Assembly (NCBI RefSeq): GCF_028994775.1
Contig: NZ_JAJQMN010000008.1
Coordinates: forward strand, 295,067 to 359,066
Direction: 5' to 3'
DNA length: 64,000 nucleotides
Origin: Promicromonospora iranensis
Lineage (GTDB): Bacteria > Actinomycetota > Actinomycetes > Actinomycetales > Cellulomonadaceae
The position numbers and the translations under genes are program-made. A model generated the notes under the pieces. That model saw nothing but the letters and a program-made list of their open reading frames with translations. It did not search any database and had not been told where the DNA came from. The stretch's first letter is position 1, and every line of letters begins with the position of its first letter. Shown piece by piece: positions 17,175 through 26,563 of the stretch.

Positions 17175-20100
17175 GTGTCAGTGGCTCGTGGTTCGATCGT
17201 TCGCGTGACACCGACCCTCGCCCTCGCACCTCGGCTGACGCCACCCGGGCACCGTTCCGACGCTGCCGTCTCCGTGCCGCTCGACGACACCCAGGCGGCT
17301 GCCGTCGAGGCTGCTCTGAGCCACCGGGCGACGCTGGTCCTCGGGGCGCCCGGCTCGGGCAAGACGACCGTCACCTGCGAGGTCGCCGTTCGGGCGCTCG
17401 ACGCCGGCCTGCGGCCGGAGCGCGTGCTGGTCCTCGCGTCGTCCCGCCGGGCCGCGGCGCGGCTACGGGACGAGGTGGCGGCGCAGGCGGGGCGCACGGT
17501 CGGTGCGCCGATGGTGCGCACGGCCTCGTCGGCCGCGTTCGCCGTGCTCCACAAGCGCGCCGCGGCGCTCGAGCAGCCGACGCCCACCCTGGTCTCGGGC
17601 CCGGAGCAGGACCTGGTGCTCGCCGAGCTGCTCGCCGGTCACGTAGCCGGCGAGGGTCGGCCGCTCGCACTGCCGCCCGGCCTGCCCGAGGAGTCGCTCG
17701 GCCTGCGCGGACTCCGCCAGGAGCTGCGTGACCTGCTCATGCGTGCCGCCGAGCGGGGCCTTGGCCCGGTCGAGCTCGACGAGATGGGGCGCGCGAACAA
17801 CCGCCCCGAGTGGGTCATGGCCGCGCAGATCTACGAGGAGTACCTCGACACGATGGCGCTGCGGCTCGCCACGCCGGACGCCGGGCCGCGCTACGACCCC
17901 GCGGTGGTCATCGACGAGGCCGCCGAGTCGCTGCGTTCCTGGGAGGACGAGGTGCCGGGCGTGCCCCGGCCCACGTGGGACCTGGTGGTGGTGGACGACT
18001 ACCAGGAGGCCACCGCCGCCACCGTCCGGCTCCTGCGCGTGCTGCACGACGACGGTGCGCGCCTGGTCCTGCTCTCGGACCCGGACTCCGCCGTCCAGAC
18101 CTTCCGTGGTGCCGCACCCGGGCTCACGGGCCGGGCCGCGGCGCCGGCGGGACCCGGTCGCGCCTTCGGCGCGTTCGACGCCGAGACGGTGGTGCTGGGC
18201 ACGGTCTGGCGGCAGCCGCCTGAGCTGCGTGCGGTCACCCGCGCGGTGACGAACCGGATCCCGGTGTCGGCGAGCGCGCTGCACCGACGCGCGACGGCTT
18301 ACACGCCTGAGCATGCCGTAGGTACGCCTGCCCTCGACGCACCGGCCGAGGCTCCGGAGACGGGGACGACGGCGAGCACTGGCGGCACGGAGCCGCCCGC
18401 GGAGCCCGCGTCGTCCGTCCAGGTGGCCGTGCTCTCGGGCGCGGCCCAGGAGGCGGCCTGGATCGCCCGCGAGCTGCGGGCCGAGCACCTGCTGCGTGGC
18501 ACGCCGTGGGAGCGGATGGCGGTGATCGCCCGCAGCGGTACACGGCTGGCGGCGCTGCGGCGCGAGCTGGTGTCGGCGTCGGTGCCTGTCGCGCTGCTCG
18601 GGTCGGACCTGCCGCTGCGCGACGAGCCCGCCGTGGCGCCGCTGCTGGCGGCCGTGAAGACCTGTGCGGGCGCGCCGCGCGGAAGCCTGGAGGCACTGAT
18701 CGCCGAGGAGCTCGACGGCGGCGAGCCGGTGCTCGACCCCGAGACGGCGGCGCTGCTGCTCATCTCGCCGATCGGCGGTCTCGACGCCGTGGCGCTCCGC
18801 CGGCTGCGGCGCGCGCTGCGGTCGGAGGAGCTGGCGGCCGGCGGAGGCCGCACGTCGGACGCGCTGCTGGTCGAGGTGCTGGCCGACCCGGCACGTGCGG
18901 CCCTGCTGCCGACACAGGTGCGGCGCGGGCCGCTCGCCGTGGCCCGGGTCCTCGCCGCAGGGCGAGAGGCCGCGGGGGAGCCCGGCGCCACGGCGCAGAC
19001 GGTGCTCTGGGCGGTGTGGGCGGCTACCGGTCTGGCGGAGCGGTGGAGCGCCGCCGCCCTCAGCGGTGGTCCGGCCGGGCTGCGAGCGGACCGGGACCTC
19101 GACTCCGTGCTCGCCCTCTTCCGCGCGGCGGAGACGTTCGTGGACCGCATGCCGGGCGCCCCGGTCGCTGCGTTCGTCGACTACCTGGCGTCGCAGGACC
19201 TCCCGGCGGACTCGCTGGCGGCATCGGCCCAGGGCGCGGGCGCTGTGGAGGCGCTCACGCCTCCGGGCGCCGCGGGGCGCGAGTGGGACGTGGTGGTCGT
19301 GGCTGGTGTGCAGGACGGCGTCTGGCCCGACCTGCGCCTGCGTGACTCCCTGCTCGGCTCGCAGGCGCTCGTCGAGCTCATCGCCGGCCGTTCGGAGGAC
19401 GGGCGGGTCGTCGGCGCGGAGGCTCGCCGCCAGGTCCTCACCGACGAGCTGCGTGCTTTCGCGGTGGCGGTCTCCCGTGCCCGACGGCGCCTCCTCGTCA
19501 CCGCCGTGGAGGACACGGAGGAGGCCCCCAGCGTGTTCTGCGACCTCGTGTCGCCACGGGACGACGGCGGTGACGGACCGGACCCCCGGCGCGTTCCGGT
19601 CGGTCCGCCGCTCGACCTGCGCGGCGTGGTGGCAGCTGCCCGCTCGGAGCTGGTGCGTGCGGCCGCGCTGTCGACGCCGGGCAACCAGCCTGCTGCCGCG
19701 CTCCTCGCGGACCTCTCGGCAGCCGGTGTCGCCGAGGCGGACCCGAGCACCTGGTACGGCGTCGCCGGGCTGTCGAGCGAGGTCCCGCTGTGGGGTGCGC
19801 AGGACACCGTCACGGTGTCGCCGTCGAAGGTCGAGACGGTGACCACGTGTGCGCTGCGCTGGGCGTTCGAGGCCGCGGGCGGTACCAAGCCGGATGCCAC
19901 GCACCAGACCCTGGGCACGCTGCTGCACTCGATAGCGCAGAGTTATCCCAAGGGTTCGCTGACCGAGCTGAAGAAGGAGCTGGACCGGCGCTGGCCGGAG
20001 CTCGCGCTGCCCGAGGGATGGCCGTCGCTGCAGCTCCGCAAGCGTGCTGAGCGGATGGTCGAGCGGCTCGCCGACTACGTGGCGGACTCGGGGGAGCCGC

Positions 20101-20555
20101 TGCTCGTCGAGGCCGACTTCGACCTGCAGGTGGGTCGTGCCCGGCTGCGGGGCCAGGTCGACCGCGTCGAGGACGCGGGCGAGGGCAGCGTGACCGTGGC
20201 CGACCTCAAGACCGGCAAGTCGGCGGCGAGCAAGGACAAGGCGGCGGAGAACCCACAGCTCGGCGCGTACCAGCTCGCCGTGGAGGAGGGCGCGCTCGAT
20301 CTGCCGGAGGGCACGGTCAGCAAGGGCGCGAGCCTCGTCTACGTCGGCACCGAGACGGTGTCGGCGAGCGTCCGGAACCAGCCCGCCCTGGTCCCGGACG
20401 AGGACGGCAACAGCTGGGCGCGCGACACGGTCGTGGGCGCCGCGGACACGATGGCCGCGGCGCAGTTCGCGGCGAAGAACAACGACCTGTGCGAGGTGTG
20501 TGCCGTGCGGCGCTCCTGCCCGCTGCAGCCCGAAGGACGGAAGGTGGTCGAGTGA
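17175..20555 (+). CDS. adnA: AdnA: helicase-nuclease subunit
   Basis: 1126 aa. UvrD-like helicase with Walker A GAPGSGKT (~58-65), followed by a C-terminal RecB-type nuclease: QVDRVEDAGEG, VADLKTGK and NPQLGAYQLAV (~990-1035). An Fe-S cysteine set brackets the nuclease: TCALRW (~893) and the tail CEVCAVRRSC (~1107-1116). AdnAB resects double-strand breaks before recombination. Motor motifs are degenerate: motif II is VVDDYQEA (Asp for the catalytic Glu) and motif III is SDPDSAVQTFRGA (Ser for the usual Gln), which fits an auxiliary motor. GTG start at 17175 (alternative GTG 17205). Overlaps adnB by 4 bp. Confidence 0.92.
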   Translation: MSVARGSIVRVTPTLALAPRLTPPGHRSDAAVSVPLDDTQAAAVEAALSHRATLVLGAPGSGKTTVTCEVAVRALDAGLRPERVLVLASSRRAAARLRDEVAAQAGRTVGAPMVRTASSAAFAVLHKRAAALEQPTPTLVSGPEQDLVLAELLAGHVAGEGRPLALPPGLPEESLGLRGLRQELRDLLMRAAERGLGPVELDEMGRANNRPEWVMAAQIYEEYLDTMALRLATPDAGPRYDPAVVIDEAAESLRSWEDEVPGVPRPTWDLVVVDDYQEATAATVRLLRVLHDDGARLVLLSDPDSAVQTFRGAAPGLTGRAAAPAGPGRAFGAFDAETVVLGTVWRQPPELRAVTRAVTNRIPVSASALHRRATAYTPEHAVGTPALDAPAEAPETGTTASTGGTEPPAEPASSVQVAVLSGAAQEAAWIARELRAEHLLRGTPWERMAVIARSGTRLAALRRELVSASVPVALLGSDLPLRDEPAVAPLLAAVKTCAGAPRGSLEALIAEELDGGEPVLDPETAALLLISPIGGLDAVALRRLRRALRSEELAAGGGRTSDALLVEVLADPARAALLPTQVRRGPLAVARVLAAGREAAGEPGATAQTVLWAVWAATGLAERWSAAALSGGPAGLRADRDLDSVLALFRAAETFVDRMPGAPVAAFVDYLASQDLPADSLAASAQGAGAVEALTPPGAAGREWDVVVVAGVQDGVWPDLRLRDSLLGSQALVELIAGRSEDGRVVGAEARRQVLTDELRAFAVAVSRARRRLLVTAVEDTEEAPSVFCDLVSPRDDGGDGPDPRRVPVGPPLDLRGVVAAARSELVRAAALSTPGNQPAAALLADLSAAGVAEADPSTWYGVAGLSSEVPLWGAQDTVTVSPSKVETVTTCALRWAFEAAGGTKPDATHQTLGTLLHSIAQSYPKGSLTELKKELDRRWPELALPEGWPSLQLRKRAERMVERLADYVADSGEPLLVEADFDLQVGRARLRGQVDRVEDAGEGSVTVADLKTGKSAASKDKAAENPQLGAYQLAVEEGALDLPEGTVSKGASLVYVGTETVSASVRNQPALVPDEDGNSWARDTVVGAADTMAAAQFAAKNNDLCEVCAVRRSCPLQPEGRKVVE

Positions 20556-23500
20556 CCAGGCCCGAGCCGGACATCCGGCTGTCCGCGCGTGCGATCGCCC
20601 GGCTGCTCGGCCGCCACGAGCCCACGGACGAGCAGGTCCGTGTCATCGAGTCGCCCTTGGAGCCCGCGCTCGTCGTCGCGGGCGCCGGCTCCGGCAAGAC
20701 CGAGACCATGGCCGCGCGCGTCGTATGGCTCATCGCCAACAAGCTGGTCCAGCCCGAGCAGGTGCTCGGCCTGACCTTCACGCGCAAGGCCGCCGGCGAG
20801 CTCACCCAGCGTGTGCAGACTCGCCTGGCCCAGCTCAACCGGGCACTGGGCGAGGAGTCGGGCGAGGCGCTGGCCGGTCTGGACCTCGACCGGCCCACCG
20901 TCGCCACCTACAACGCCTACGCCGCCTCCCTGGTCGCCGACCACGGCCTGCGCCTCGGCGTCGAGCCGAGCGCCCGTCTGCTCGGCCAGGCGGAGCAGTG
21001 GCAGCTCGCCTCCCAGGTCGTGGAGTCCTGGGACGAGGACCTCGGCACCGACAAGGCGGTCAGCACCGTCACCGGCGCCGTCGTGGCCCTCTCCGGCGCG
21101 CTGGGTGAGCACCTCGTCGACCCCGCCGACGCCCGTGACCGCCTGACCGAGATGGCCGAGCACCTCGAGTCCATCCCGCTCGGACCGAAGCAGAAGAAGC
21201 GCACCAAGGACGTCGACAAGCTCATCAGCTCGGTCGCCGAGCGAGCCCGGTTCGTGGACCTCGTCGTCGAGTACCGGCGTCGCAAGCGCATCGCCGAGGC
21301 ACTCGACTTCGGCGACCAGGTGGCCTTCGCCGCCCAGCTCGCCCGCGAGGTGCCCCTCGTGGGCGCCGCCGAGCGCGCACGGTTCGAGGTGGTGCTCCTC
21401 GACGAGTACCAGGACACGTCCTACGCCCAGGTCGAGCTGCTGACCGGCCTGTTCGGCGGCGGCCACCCCGTGACCGCCGTCGGCGACCCGCACCAGTCCA
21501 TCTACGGCTGGCGCGGGGCCTCCGCGGCAGGCCTCGCCCGCTTCCCCGGCCGCTTCCAGCGTGACGACGGCGCCCCCGCCGCCGTGCACTACCTCTCGAC
21601 GTCGTGGCGCAACGACGCCGCGGTGCTCACCGCCGCCAACATCGTGTCGGGCCCGCTGCGCTCGCGGACCGGTGCGGGCACGAACGTCGAGGTGCCGCCG
21701 CTGGACCTGCGTCCAGGAGCCGGCGAGGGCGTGGTGGCGGCGCACGTCGCCGCGACGCTGGAGGAGGAGGCCGAGGCTGTCGCCGAGTGGGTGGCGGCAC
21801 GCTGGCGCTCCGGCGCGCACCCGGACGGCCGCTCCACCGCCGCCGTCCTCTGCCGCGCCCGAGCACAGTTCCCCATCCTCGAGGTTGCGCTGCGCCGCCG
21901 CGGCCTCCCGGTCGAGGTGGTCGGCCTGGGCGGCCTGCTGTCCACGCCCGAGGTGGTCGACGTCGTCGCGCTGCTCCAGGCCGCGCACGACCCGTCGCGT
22001 GGTGACTCGCTGCTTCGCCTGCTCACCGGCCCGCGCCTCAACCTCGGGGCCTCCGACCTGCATGCGCTGGGTTCGTGGGCGGCGGACCTGGCGCGGCTGG
22101 ACGACCCTCGCCGGGCCGCGGCGGCCGCCGCTCCCGTGGACGCCGCGGACGGCTTCGACGGCGAAGCGGTCGACGACCCCCGTGTCGTCGAGGGCGATGT
22201 CTCGGACCACCGGTCGATCGTCGACGCGCTCGACGACCTTCCGCCGGTGGGAAAGCCTGCACGTGACGGCCGGGTGCTGTCCGAGGACGCGCACCTGCGT
22301 CTGACGGCCCTGGCCCGGCTGCTGCGGGACCTGCGGGGCCTCACGTATCTCTCCCTGCCCGAGCTGGTGGTCCAGGCCGAACGCGCACTCGGGCTCGACG
22401 TAGAGGCTGCCACGGCGGCCGCTCTGACGAGCGCCGGCGTCGGGGGTGCGGTGAGCGACCGGGGGCGGGAGCACCTCGACGCGTTCCGGGACGTGGCGGC
22501 GTCGTTCGCCCAGTCGTCGGACACGGCGACGCTCGGTGCGTTCCTCGCCTGGCTCGGTGTGGCGGGGGAGAAGGAGCGCGGCCTCGACATGCCGGTGCAC
22601 GAGCCCGACCCGGACGCCGTCCAGGTGATCACCGCGCACGCCGCCAAGGGTCTGGAGTGGGACGCGGTGGCCGTGGCCGGCCTCGCCGACGGTGCCTTCC
22701 CCACGTGGGACCGCGGCTCGCGGTCGGGGGAGTCGTCGTCCGGCTGGCTGTCCGACCTCGGTGAGCTGCCCTATCACCTGCGCGGCGATGCCGACGACCT
22801 GCCGGACTTCGCCTGGGAACGGGCCTCTGACACCAAGGACCTCATCGCGCTGCGTGACGAGTTCAAGTACGAGTGCGGCGAGCACCGCCTCGCCGAGGAA
22901 CGTCGGCTGGCATACGTCGCGTTCACGCGTGCCCGGCGCGAGCTCTTCCTCACCGCGTCCTGGTGGGGCACGGCGAGCCGCCCGCGCGGCCTCTCGCCGT
23001 TCCTCGCCGAACTGGCCGACGCCGGTCTGGTCGCCACCGACCTCTGGGCACCCATGCCGGCCCCGGATGCCGAGAACCCGCGCAACGCCGAGGAGCTGAC
23101 GGCGGTCTGGCCCGCACCGGACAGTGGCCGCGACCAGGCCGGCACCGGGCAGGACGCCGCCGGCGGGCAGCTCCTGACCGCGCGCGACGTCCTGCGCGCC
23201 ACGGCCGGACTCGTGGACGAGGCGGCCGAGGAGCGCCTGGTCGCGCTCGCCGCCATGCGCCTCCCGGCTGATGCGCTCACCGCACCGCGGGGTGCGGTCA
23301 CCGATGCCGCCGGCCATGACCTGGTCGACCTCGCCCGCATGCTCCTTGCGGAGCGCGACCGGCACGCGGACCGGGAGGTCGCGTTCCCGGCCCACGTGTC
23401 AGCGTCCGGCCTGGTGCGGCTCGCCGCGGACCGAGGGGCGTTCGCCCTGCAGCTCCGCCGTCCGGTGCCGGTGCAGCCGACCGTGCACGCTCGCCGAGGC

Positions 23501-24004
23501 ACCCGGTTCCACGAGTGGGTCGAGCAGTTCTTCACGTCGGCCACGCTGCTCGACGTCGACGACCTGCCCAGCGCCGAGGACGACGACCTCCCCGAGGACA
23601 CCGACCTCGACAAGCTGCGCGACACGTTCCTGGGTTCGGAGTGGTCGGCTCGTACGCCCATCGCGGTGGAGGCCGACGTCGAGACGCCGGTGGCCGGGGT
23701 CATGCTGCGCTGCCGCATGGACGCCGTCTTCCGGGACCCGGCCGTCGGTCCGGACGCCGTGGTGGTCGTGGACTGGAAGACGGGGCGCGAGCCGCTCGAC
23801 GCCGCGGCCCGGACCGCCCGCGAGGTGCAGCTCGCCGTGTACCGGCTGGCGTGGTCCCGCTGGACGGGCCTGCCGCTGGACCAGGTGAGCGCCGCGTTCT
23901 ACTACGTGGGCTCGGACACCACGGTCCGGCCGGAGCGCCTGCTCGACGAGGCGGAGCTGGAGGCGCTCATCCGGGGCGAGCAGGTCGGATCGGACGGTCG
24001 GTAG
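20552..24004 (+). CDS. adnB: AdnB: lead motor helicase-nuclease subunit
   Basis: 1150 aa. GTG 20552 overlaps the adnA stop (GTGA) and has GGAAGGTGG upstream, so the subunits are made by coupled translation. Intact UvrD motifs: AGAGSGKTETM (~43-53), LLDEYQDTS (~282-290), GDPHQSIYGWRGAS, STSWRN, AAKGLEWDAV and YVAFTRARRE. C-terminal PD-(D/E)XK nuclease ~1040-1110 with CRMDAVF, VVVDWKTGRE and VQLAVYRLAW. Unlike AdnA the ATPase core is fully canonical, consistent with AdnB being the translocating motor. Ends in a long hairpin shared with the convergent phosphotransferase gene. Confidence 0.94.
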   Translation: MTRPEPDIRLSARAIARLLGRHEPTDEQVRVIESPLEPALVVAGAGSGKTETMAARVVWLIANKLVQPEQVLGLTFTRKAAGELTQRVQTRLAQLNRALGEESGEALAGLDLDRPTVATYNAYAASLVADHGLRLGVEPSARLLGQAEQWQLASQVVESWDEDLGTDKAVSTVTGAVVALSGALGEHLVDPADARDRLTEMAEHLESIPLGPKQKKRTKDVDKLISSVAERARFVDLVVEYRRRKRIAEALDFGDQVAFAAQLAREVPLVGAAERARFEVVLLDEYQDTSYAQVELLTGLFGGGHPVTAVGDPHQSIYGWRGASAAGLARFPGRFQRDDGAPAAVHYLSTSWRNDAAVLTAANIVSGPLRSRTGAGTNVEVPPLDLRPGAGEGVVAAHVAATLEEEAEAVAEWVAARWRSGAHPDGRSTAAVLCRARAQFPILEVALRRRGLPVEVVGLGGLLSTPEVVDVVALLQAAHDPSRGDSLLRLLTGPRLNLGASDLHALGSWAADLARLDDPRRAAAAAAPVDAADGFDGEAVDDPRVVEGDVSDHRSIVDALDDLPPVGKPARDGRVLSEDAHLRLTALARLLRDLRGLTYLSLPELVVQAERALGLDVEAATAAALTSAGVGGAVSDRGREHLDAFRDVAASFAQSSDTATLGAFLAWLGVAGEKERGLDMPVHEPDPDAVQVITAHAAKGLEWDAVAVAGLADGAFPTWDRGSRSGESSSGWLSDLGELPYHLRGDADDLPDFAWERASDTKDLIALRDEFKYECGEHRLAEERRLAYVAFTRARRELFLTASWWGTASRPRGLSPFLAELADAGLVATDLWAPMPAPDAENPRNAEELTAVWPAPDSGRDQAGTGQDAAGGQLLTARDVLRATAGLVDEAAEERLVALAAMRLPADALTAPRGAVTDAAGHDLVDLARMLLAERDRHADREVAFPAHVSASGLVRLAADRGAFALQLRRPVPVQPTVHARRGTRFHEWVEQFFTSATLLDVDDLPSAEDDDLPEDTDLDKLRDTFLGSEWSARTPIAVEADVETPVAGVMLRCRMDAVFRDPAVGPDAVVVVDWKTGREPLDAAARTAREVQLAVYRLAWSRWTGLPLDQVSAAFYYVGSDTTVRPERLLDEAELEALIRGEQVGSDGR

Positions 24005-24056
24005 AACGTCAGGTGATCCAGTTCGGAATGCCGATCACCTGACCTTCTGCCGACCG
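23995..24056. terminator. 24-bp palindromic terminator, family member 1
   Basis: Arms 23995-24018 and 24033-24056 pair with two mismatches and a 14-base loop. It overlaps the last codons of adnB and ends 4 bp from the stop of the convergent phosphotransferase gene, so it can terminate both. Core GGTCnGCAGAACGTCAGGT recurs at 27480-27543. Confidence 0.8.
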
Positions 24057-24060
24057 ACCG

Positions 24061-24981
24061 CTACGCCCCTTCTTCGAGCGTCGCCTCGTCCAGGTCCCGC
24101 AGCATCGACGTGGCGTCCTCGACGACCTCGGGCAACCGGTGCCGCACACCGTGCAGCAGCCACCGCGCGAGCGCCAGCTCGCCCACGAGCATCGCGCGCT
24201 CCGCGAGCCGTGAGTCGCTCAGCTCCGTGCGCCGCAGCTGGTACGCCTCCATGATCGAGTCGACGGCTTCGAGCGGGGCCGCCGCGATGAGCCAGGCGAG
24301 GTCGTCGGCAGGGTCCGCGACGCGGGCCTCCGACCAGCCGGAGATCGCGACGACGCGCTGCCGGTCCACGAGCAGCTGGTCGGGCGCCAGGTCACCGTGC
24401 GCGACGACCGGCTTGAACTTCCAGAGGGACACGTCCTCGAGCGCCGTCTCCCAGCGCCGTAGCAGTGTGGGCGGGATCCGCCCGGTCTTCGCGGCCTCGT
24501 CCACCTCGGTGAGGCGACGCTCGCGGTACTCGGACGCCGTGTAGCTGGGCAGGCCGCAGGTCTCGACCACCGAGGTCGGCAGCTCGTGGATGGCAGCGAT
24601 GGCGCGGCCGAGGTCGGCGGCGAGCCCGGGGCCCGGCTCCAGCGACTCGACGTCGAGGTTGCTGCCGATGATCCGCCGGTGCACCACCGCCCGGCCACCC
24701 TCCGGCAGCAGCGCGTAGCCCGCCACCTGCGGCACCACGAACGGGAGCACGCCGGTGTCGATGTACAGCCGGAGGGCGTCCAGCAGCTCGATCTCGGCCT
24801 CCAGAGCCGCGCCGGCCACCGTGGTGCGCGGCGCGCGCACCACCCACTCCTGGTCGTCCTGTCCCGTGACGACGGCGACGTCGTAGTCGCCCGAGACGTC
24901 GCCGACGCGGACCGACTGGGCGTCGAGACCGGGCACGGCTGCAGTCGAGAGGGCGGCGAGAGCGAGGGGCGAGCGGGACAC
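24061..24981 (-). CDS. Phosphotransferase-fold protein, probable pseudokinase
   Basis: 306 aa from GTG 24981 (an ATG at ~25014 is possible). Aminoglycoside/macrolide phosphotransferase fold: VAHGDLAPDQLLVD with catalytic H195-G-D197, and ARVADPADDLAWL later. The second metal-binding Asp (the D of the usual I-D-W motif) is Gly215 in AISGWSEA, so ATP-Mg coordination should be impaired. The Asn normally following HGDLxxx is Gln. It may be a non-catalytic or altered kinase-like protein conserved beside AdnB. It is not evidence of antibiotic resistance. Convergent with adnB across the hairpin. Confidence 0.82.
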   Translation of the reverse strand: MSRSPLALAALSTAAVPGLDAQSVRVGDVSGDYDVAVVTGQDDQEWVVRAPRTTVAGAALEAEIELLDALRLYIDTGVLPFVVPQVAGYALLPEGGRAVVHRRIIGSNLDVESLEPGPGLAADLGRAIAAIHELPTSVVETCGLPSYTASEYRERRLTEVDEAAKTGRIPPTLLRRWETALEDVSLWKFKPVVAHGDLAPDQLLVDRQRVVAISGWSEARVADPADDLAWLIAAAPLEAVDSIMEAYQLRRTELSDSRLAERAMLVGELALARWLLHGVRHRLPEVVEDATSMLRDLDEATLEEGA

Positions 24982-25141
24982 GTGCTCACCGTATTGCAGT
25001 GTCCGCGGTGCCATGGCACAGGGCGAAGGTGTGTCCCCGCTCCCGCACGGCCCGGAGAGGCGCGTGACGCCGCCGAGGGGGTGCACCGGCGACGCCACGC
25101 GTCATCTCTTGATCAGGCTCTTCTGGCGGGACCCGGCAGCA

Positions 25142-26101
25142 CTACGCACGTGCCGTCTTACGCGGCCGAGCGCACGCGAGGGCGTGGCTCACACCGACGG
25201 TGAGGAGCAGACCACCCGCCCACCACACGCCGAGCACGAGCAGTCCCGGACTGAGCGTGGACTCGATCACCAGCGCCACACCGACGGCGGCCAGGACGAT
25301 GCCGGCCCACGACTTCCCGAGAGCGATCAGCACACCGAGCAGGAGGAACGCGACGGTGTAGAGCACGACCTCGACCGTCACGTCCCAGCTGCCGGCGAGC
25401 CCGCCGACCAGGGCCAACGATGCGGGCAGAGCCGTGAGTACGCCGGCGGTGATGCGCCAGCCGGCCGCCGGCCGACCGTTGCGGGCGATGACCGGCACGA
25501 TGAGCGCCGCCCACGTGAGCATGGCGCTGGGGAGGAAGAAGTAGAGGTCGTACATGTTCTCGAAGACGGCGAAGCTCACCACCGTCAGTACGATCGCCGC
25601 CGCCATGGTGGCGATCCTGCGGGCCCGCGCCGGCACGAGGATCGGCAGCACTGCGATCAGCGCGGGGACGAGGTGAAGCAGCACGATCTCGAAGCCCGGC
25701 TCGTCGAACTCGTCGCCGCGGGTGTCAGGCAACAGGTACGTCACGAACATCGCGGTGAAGACCGCGACACCGGTCGCGAGCCACTGCAGGATGCGCCACA
25801 TGCGGTCGGTCCGGCCGGGCTCGTGGCCCAGTTCGGCGCGTACCCGTTCGGTGAACGTCGCGGGGTCGCCGAGGCCCTCGGCGGCCTGCTCCGGGGAGCG
25901 GCCCGCGTCCGCGGCCTCCGCGAAGTGGGCCCGGACGTCGTCGAGCACCGCGTCACGCTGTTCGGGGGTGAGCGCCTTCAGGCGCTTGCCGGCGTCGCGG
26001 AGGTAGGCCCTTTCGATGCTCGCGTTCATCTCGGTCTCCTCAGGCATGGTGGTCCCCTCGTTCATCGTGGTCTTCTCTGTCGTCGTGGTTTCCTCAGTCA
26101 T
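25142..26101 (-). CDS. HAAS-domain multi-pass membrane protein (PadR partner)
   Basis: 319 aa. A Thr/Glu-rich N-terminus (~1-25) is followed by a HAAS-like helical domain (~28-80: RAYLRDAGKRLKALTPEQRD then VLDDVRAHFAEA), typical of DUF1700 proteins that pair with PadR regulators. After ~95 come about seven hydrophobic helices. ATG overlaps the padR stop by 4 bp (ATGA), so both form one operon. Role: membrane protein controlled by, or signalling to, the PadR regulator; substrate or signal unknown. Confidence 0.82.
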   Translation of the reverse strand: MTEETTTTEKTTMNEGTTMPEETEMNASIERAYLRDAGKRLKALTPEQRDAVLDDVRAHFAEAADAGRSPEQAAEGLGDPATFTERVRAELGHEPGRTDRMWRILQWLATGVAVFTAMFVTYLLPDTRGDEFDEPGFEIVLLHLVPALIAVLPILVPARARRIATMAAAIVLTVVSFAVFENMYDLYFFLPSAMLTWAALIVPVIARNGRPAAGWRITAGVLTALPASLALVGGLAGSWDVTVEVVLYTVAFLLLGVLIALGKSWAGIVLAAVGVALVIESTLSPGLLVLGVWWAGGLLLTVGVSHALACARPRKTARA

Positions 26102-26430
26102 CGCGATCCCTCCAGCAGGGCGTTGACCTCTGCGGCGAGCGACGTCCAGACCTGTGCGAAGGCCTTGAGCTGGTCGGTGCCGTCGTCGGTGATGGCGTAG
26201 TAGCGGCGAGGGCGTCCGGTGCCGGACGCGTCCCATCGGGGCTCGACGAGCCCGTTCTCGCGCATGCGGGCCAGCAGCGGGTACAGGCTGCCCTCGCTCG
26301 CGATGAGCCCGCGCGTGGTGAGGTCGTCGGCCAGCTCGAGGCCGTACTTCTCGCCGTGGGAGAGCAGCGCGAGCACGCAGTACTCGAGCACTCCCTTGCG
26401 GAGGTTCGTTGCGATGCGCTCTTCGGTCAT
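26098..26430 (-). CDS. PadR-family transcriptional regulator
   Basis: 110 aa from ATG 26430. Winged helix with the family signature LRKGVLEYCVLALLSHGEKY then GLELADDL, SEGSLYPLLARMRENGLVEP and GRPRRYYAITDDG. It is the short PadR-s2 type with a single C-terminal dimerisation helix. A large palindrome (26445-26487) sits 14 bp upstream of the start and probably mediates autoregulation. Co-transcribed with the HAAS membrane protein. Confidence 0.93.
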   Translation of the reverse strand: MTEERIATNLRKGVLEYCVLALLSHGEKYGLELADDLTTRGLIASEGSLYPLLARMRENGLVEPRWDASGTGRPRRYYAITDDGTDQLKAFAQVWTSLAAEVNALLEGSR

Positions 26431-26444
26431 GACGGGAACCGTAA

Positions 26445-26487
26445 CCTTGCGTAGCAAGACTTGCAATACAAGTCTTGCTAGGCAAGG
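26445..26487. promoter_or_regulatory. Probable PadR operator
   Basis: Nineteen-base arms (26445-26463, CCTTGCGTAGCAAGACTTG, and 26469-26487) match with one mismatch around CAATA. Each arm itself contains an internal CTTGC-GCAAG repeat, giving tandem half-sites. It is unusually AT-rich for this genome and lies between padR and nudC, nearer padR. Confidence 0.8.
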
Positions 26488-26563
26488 TCCATGCTCGCCG
26501 CGCCGGTGTGCCGTCCGCACGGCCGGGATTCGGGGGCGGGAGCCGGCGGCTAGGGTCAGTCCT

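Noticed and set aside
20339..23395. 1018-codon minus-strand ORF opposite adnB
   Set aside because: Shadow with no recognisable domain; adnB has complete helicase and nuclease motifs.
24061..24981. Calling the phosphotransferase an antibiotic-resistance kinase
   Set aside because: A metal-binding Asp is replaced by Gly and the locus is a core repair block.
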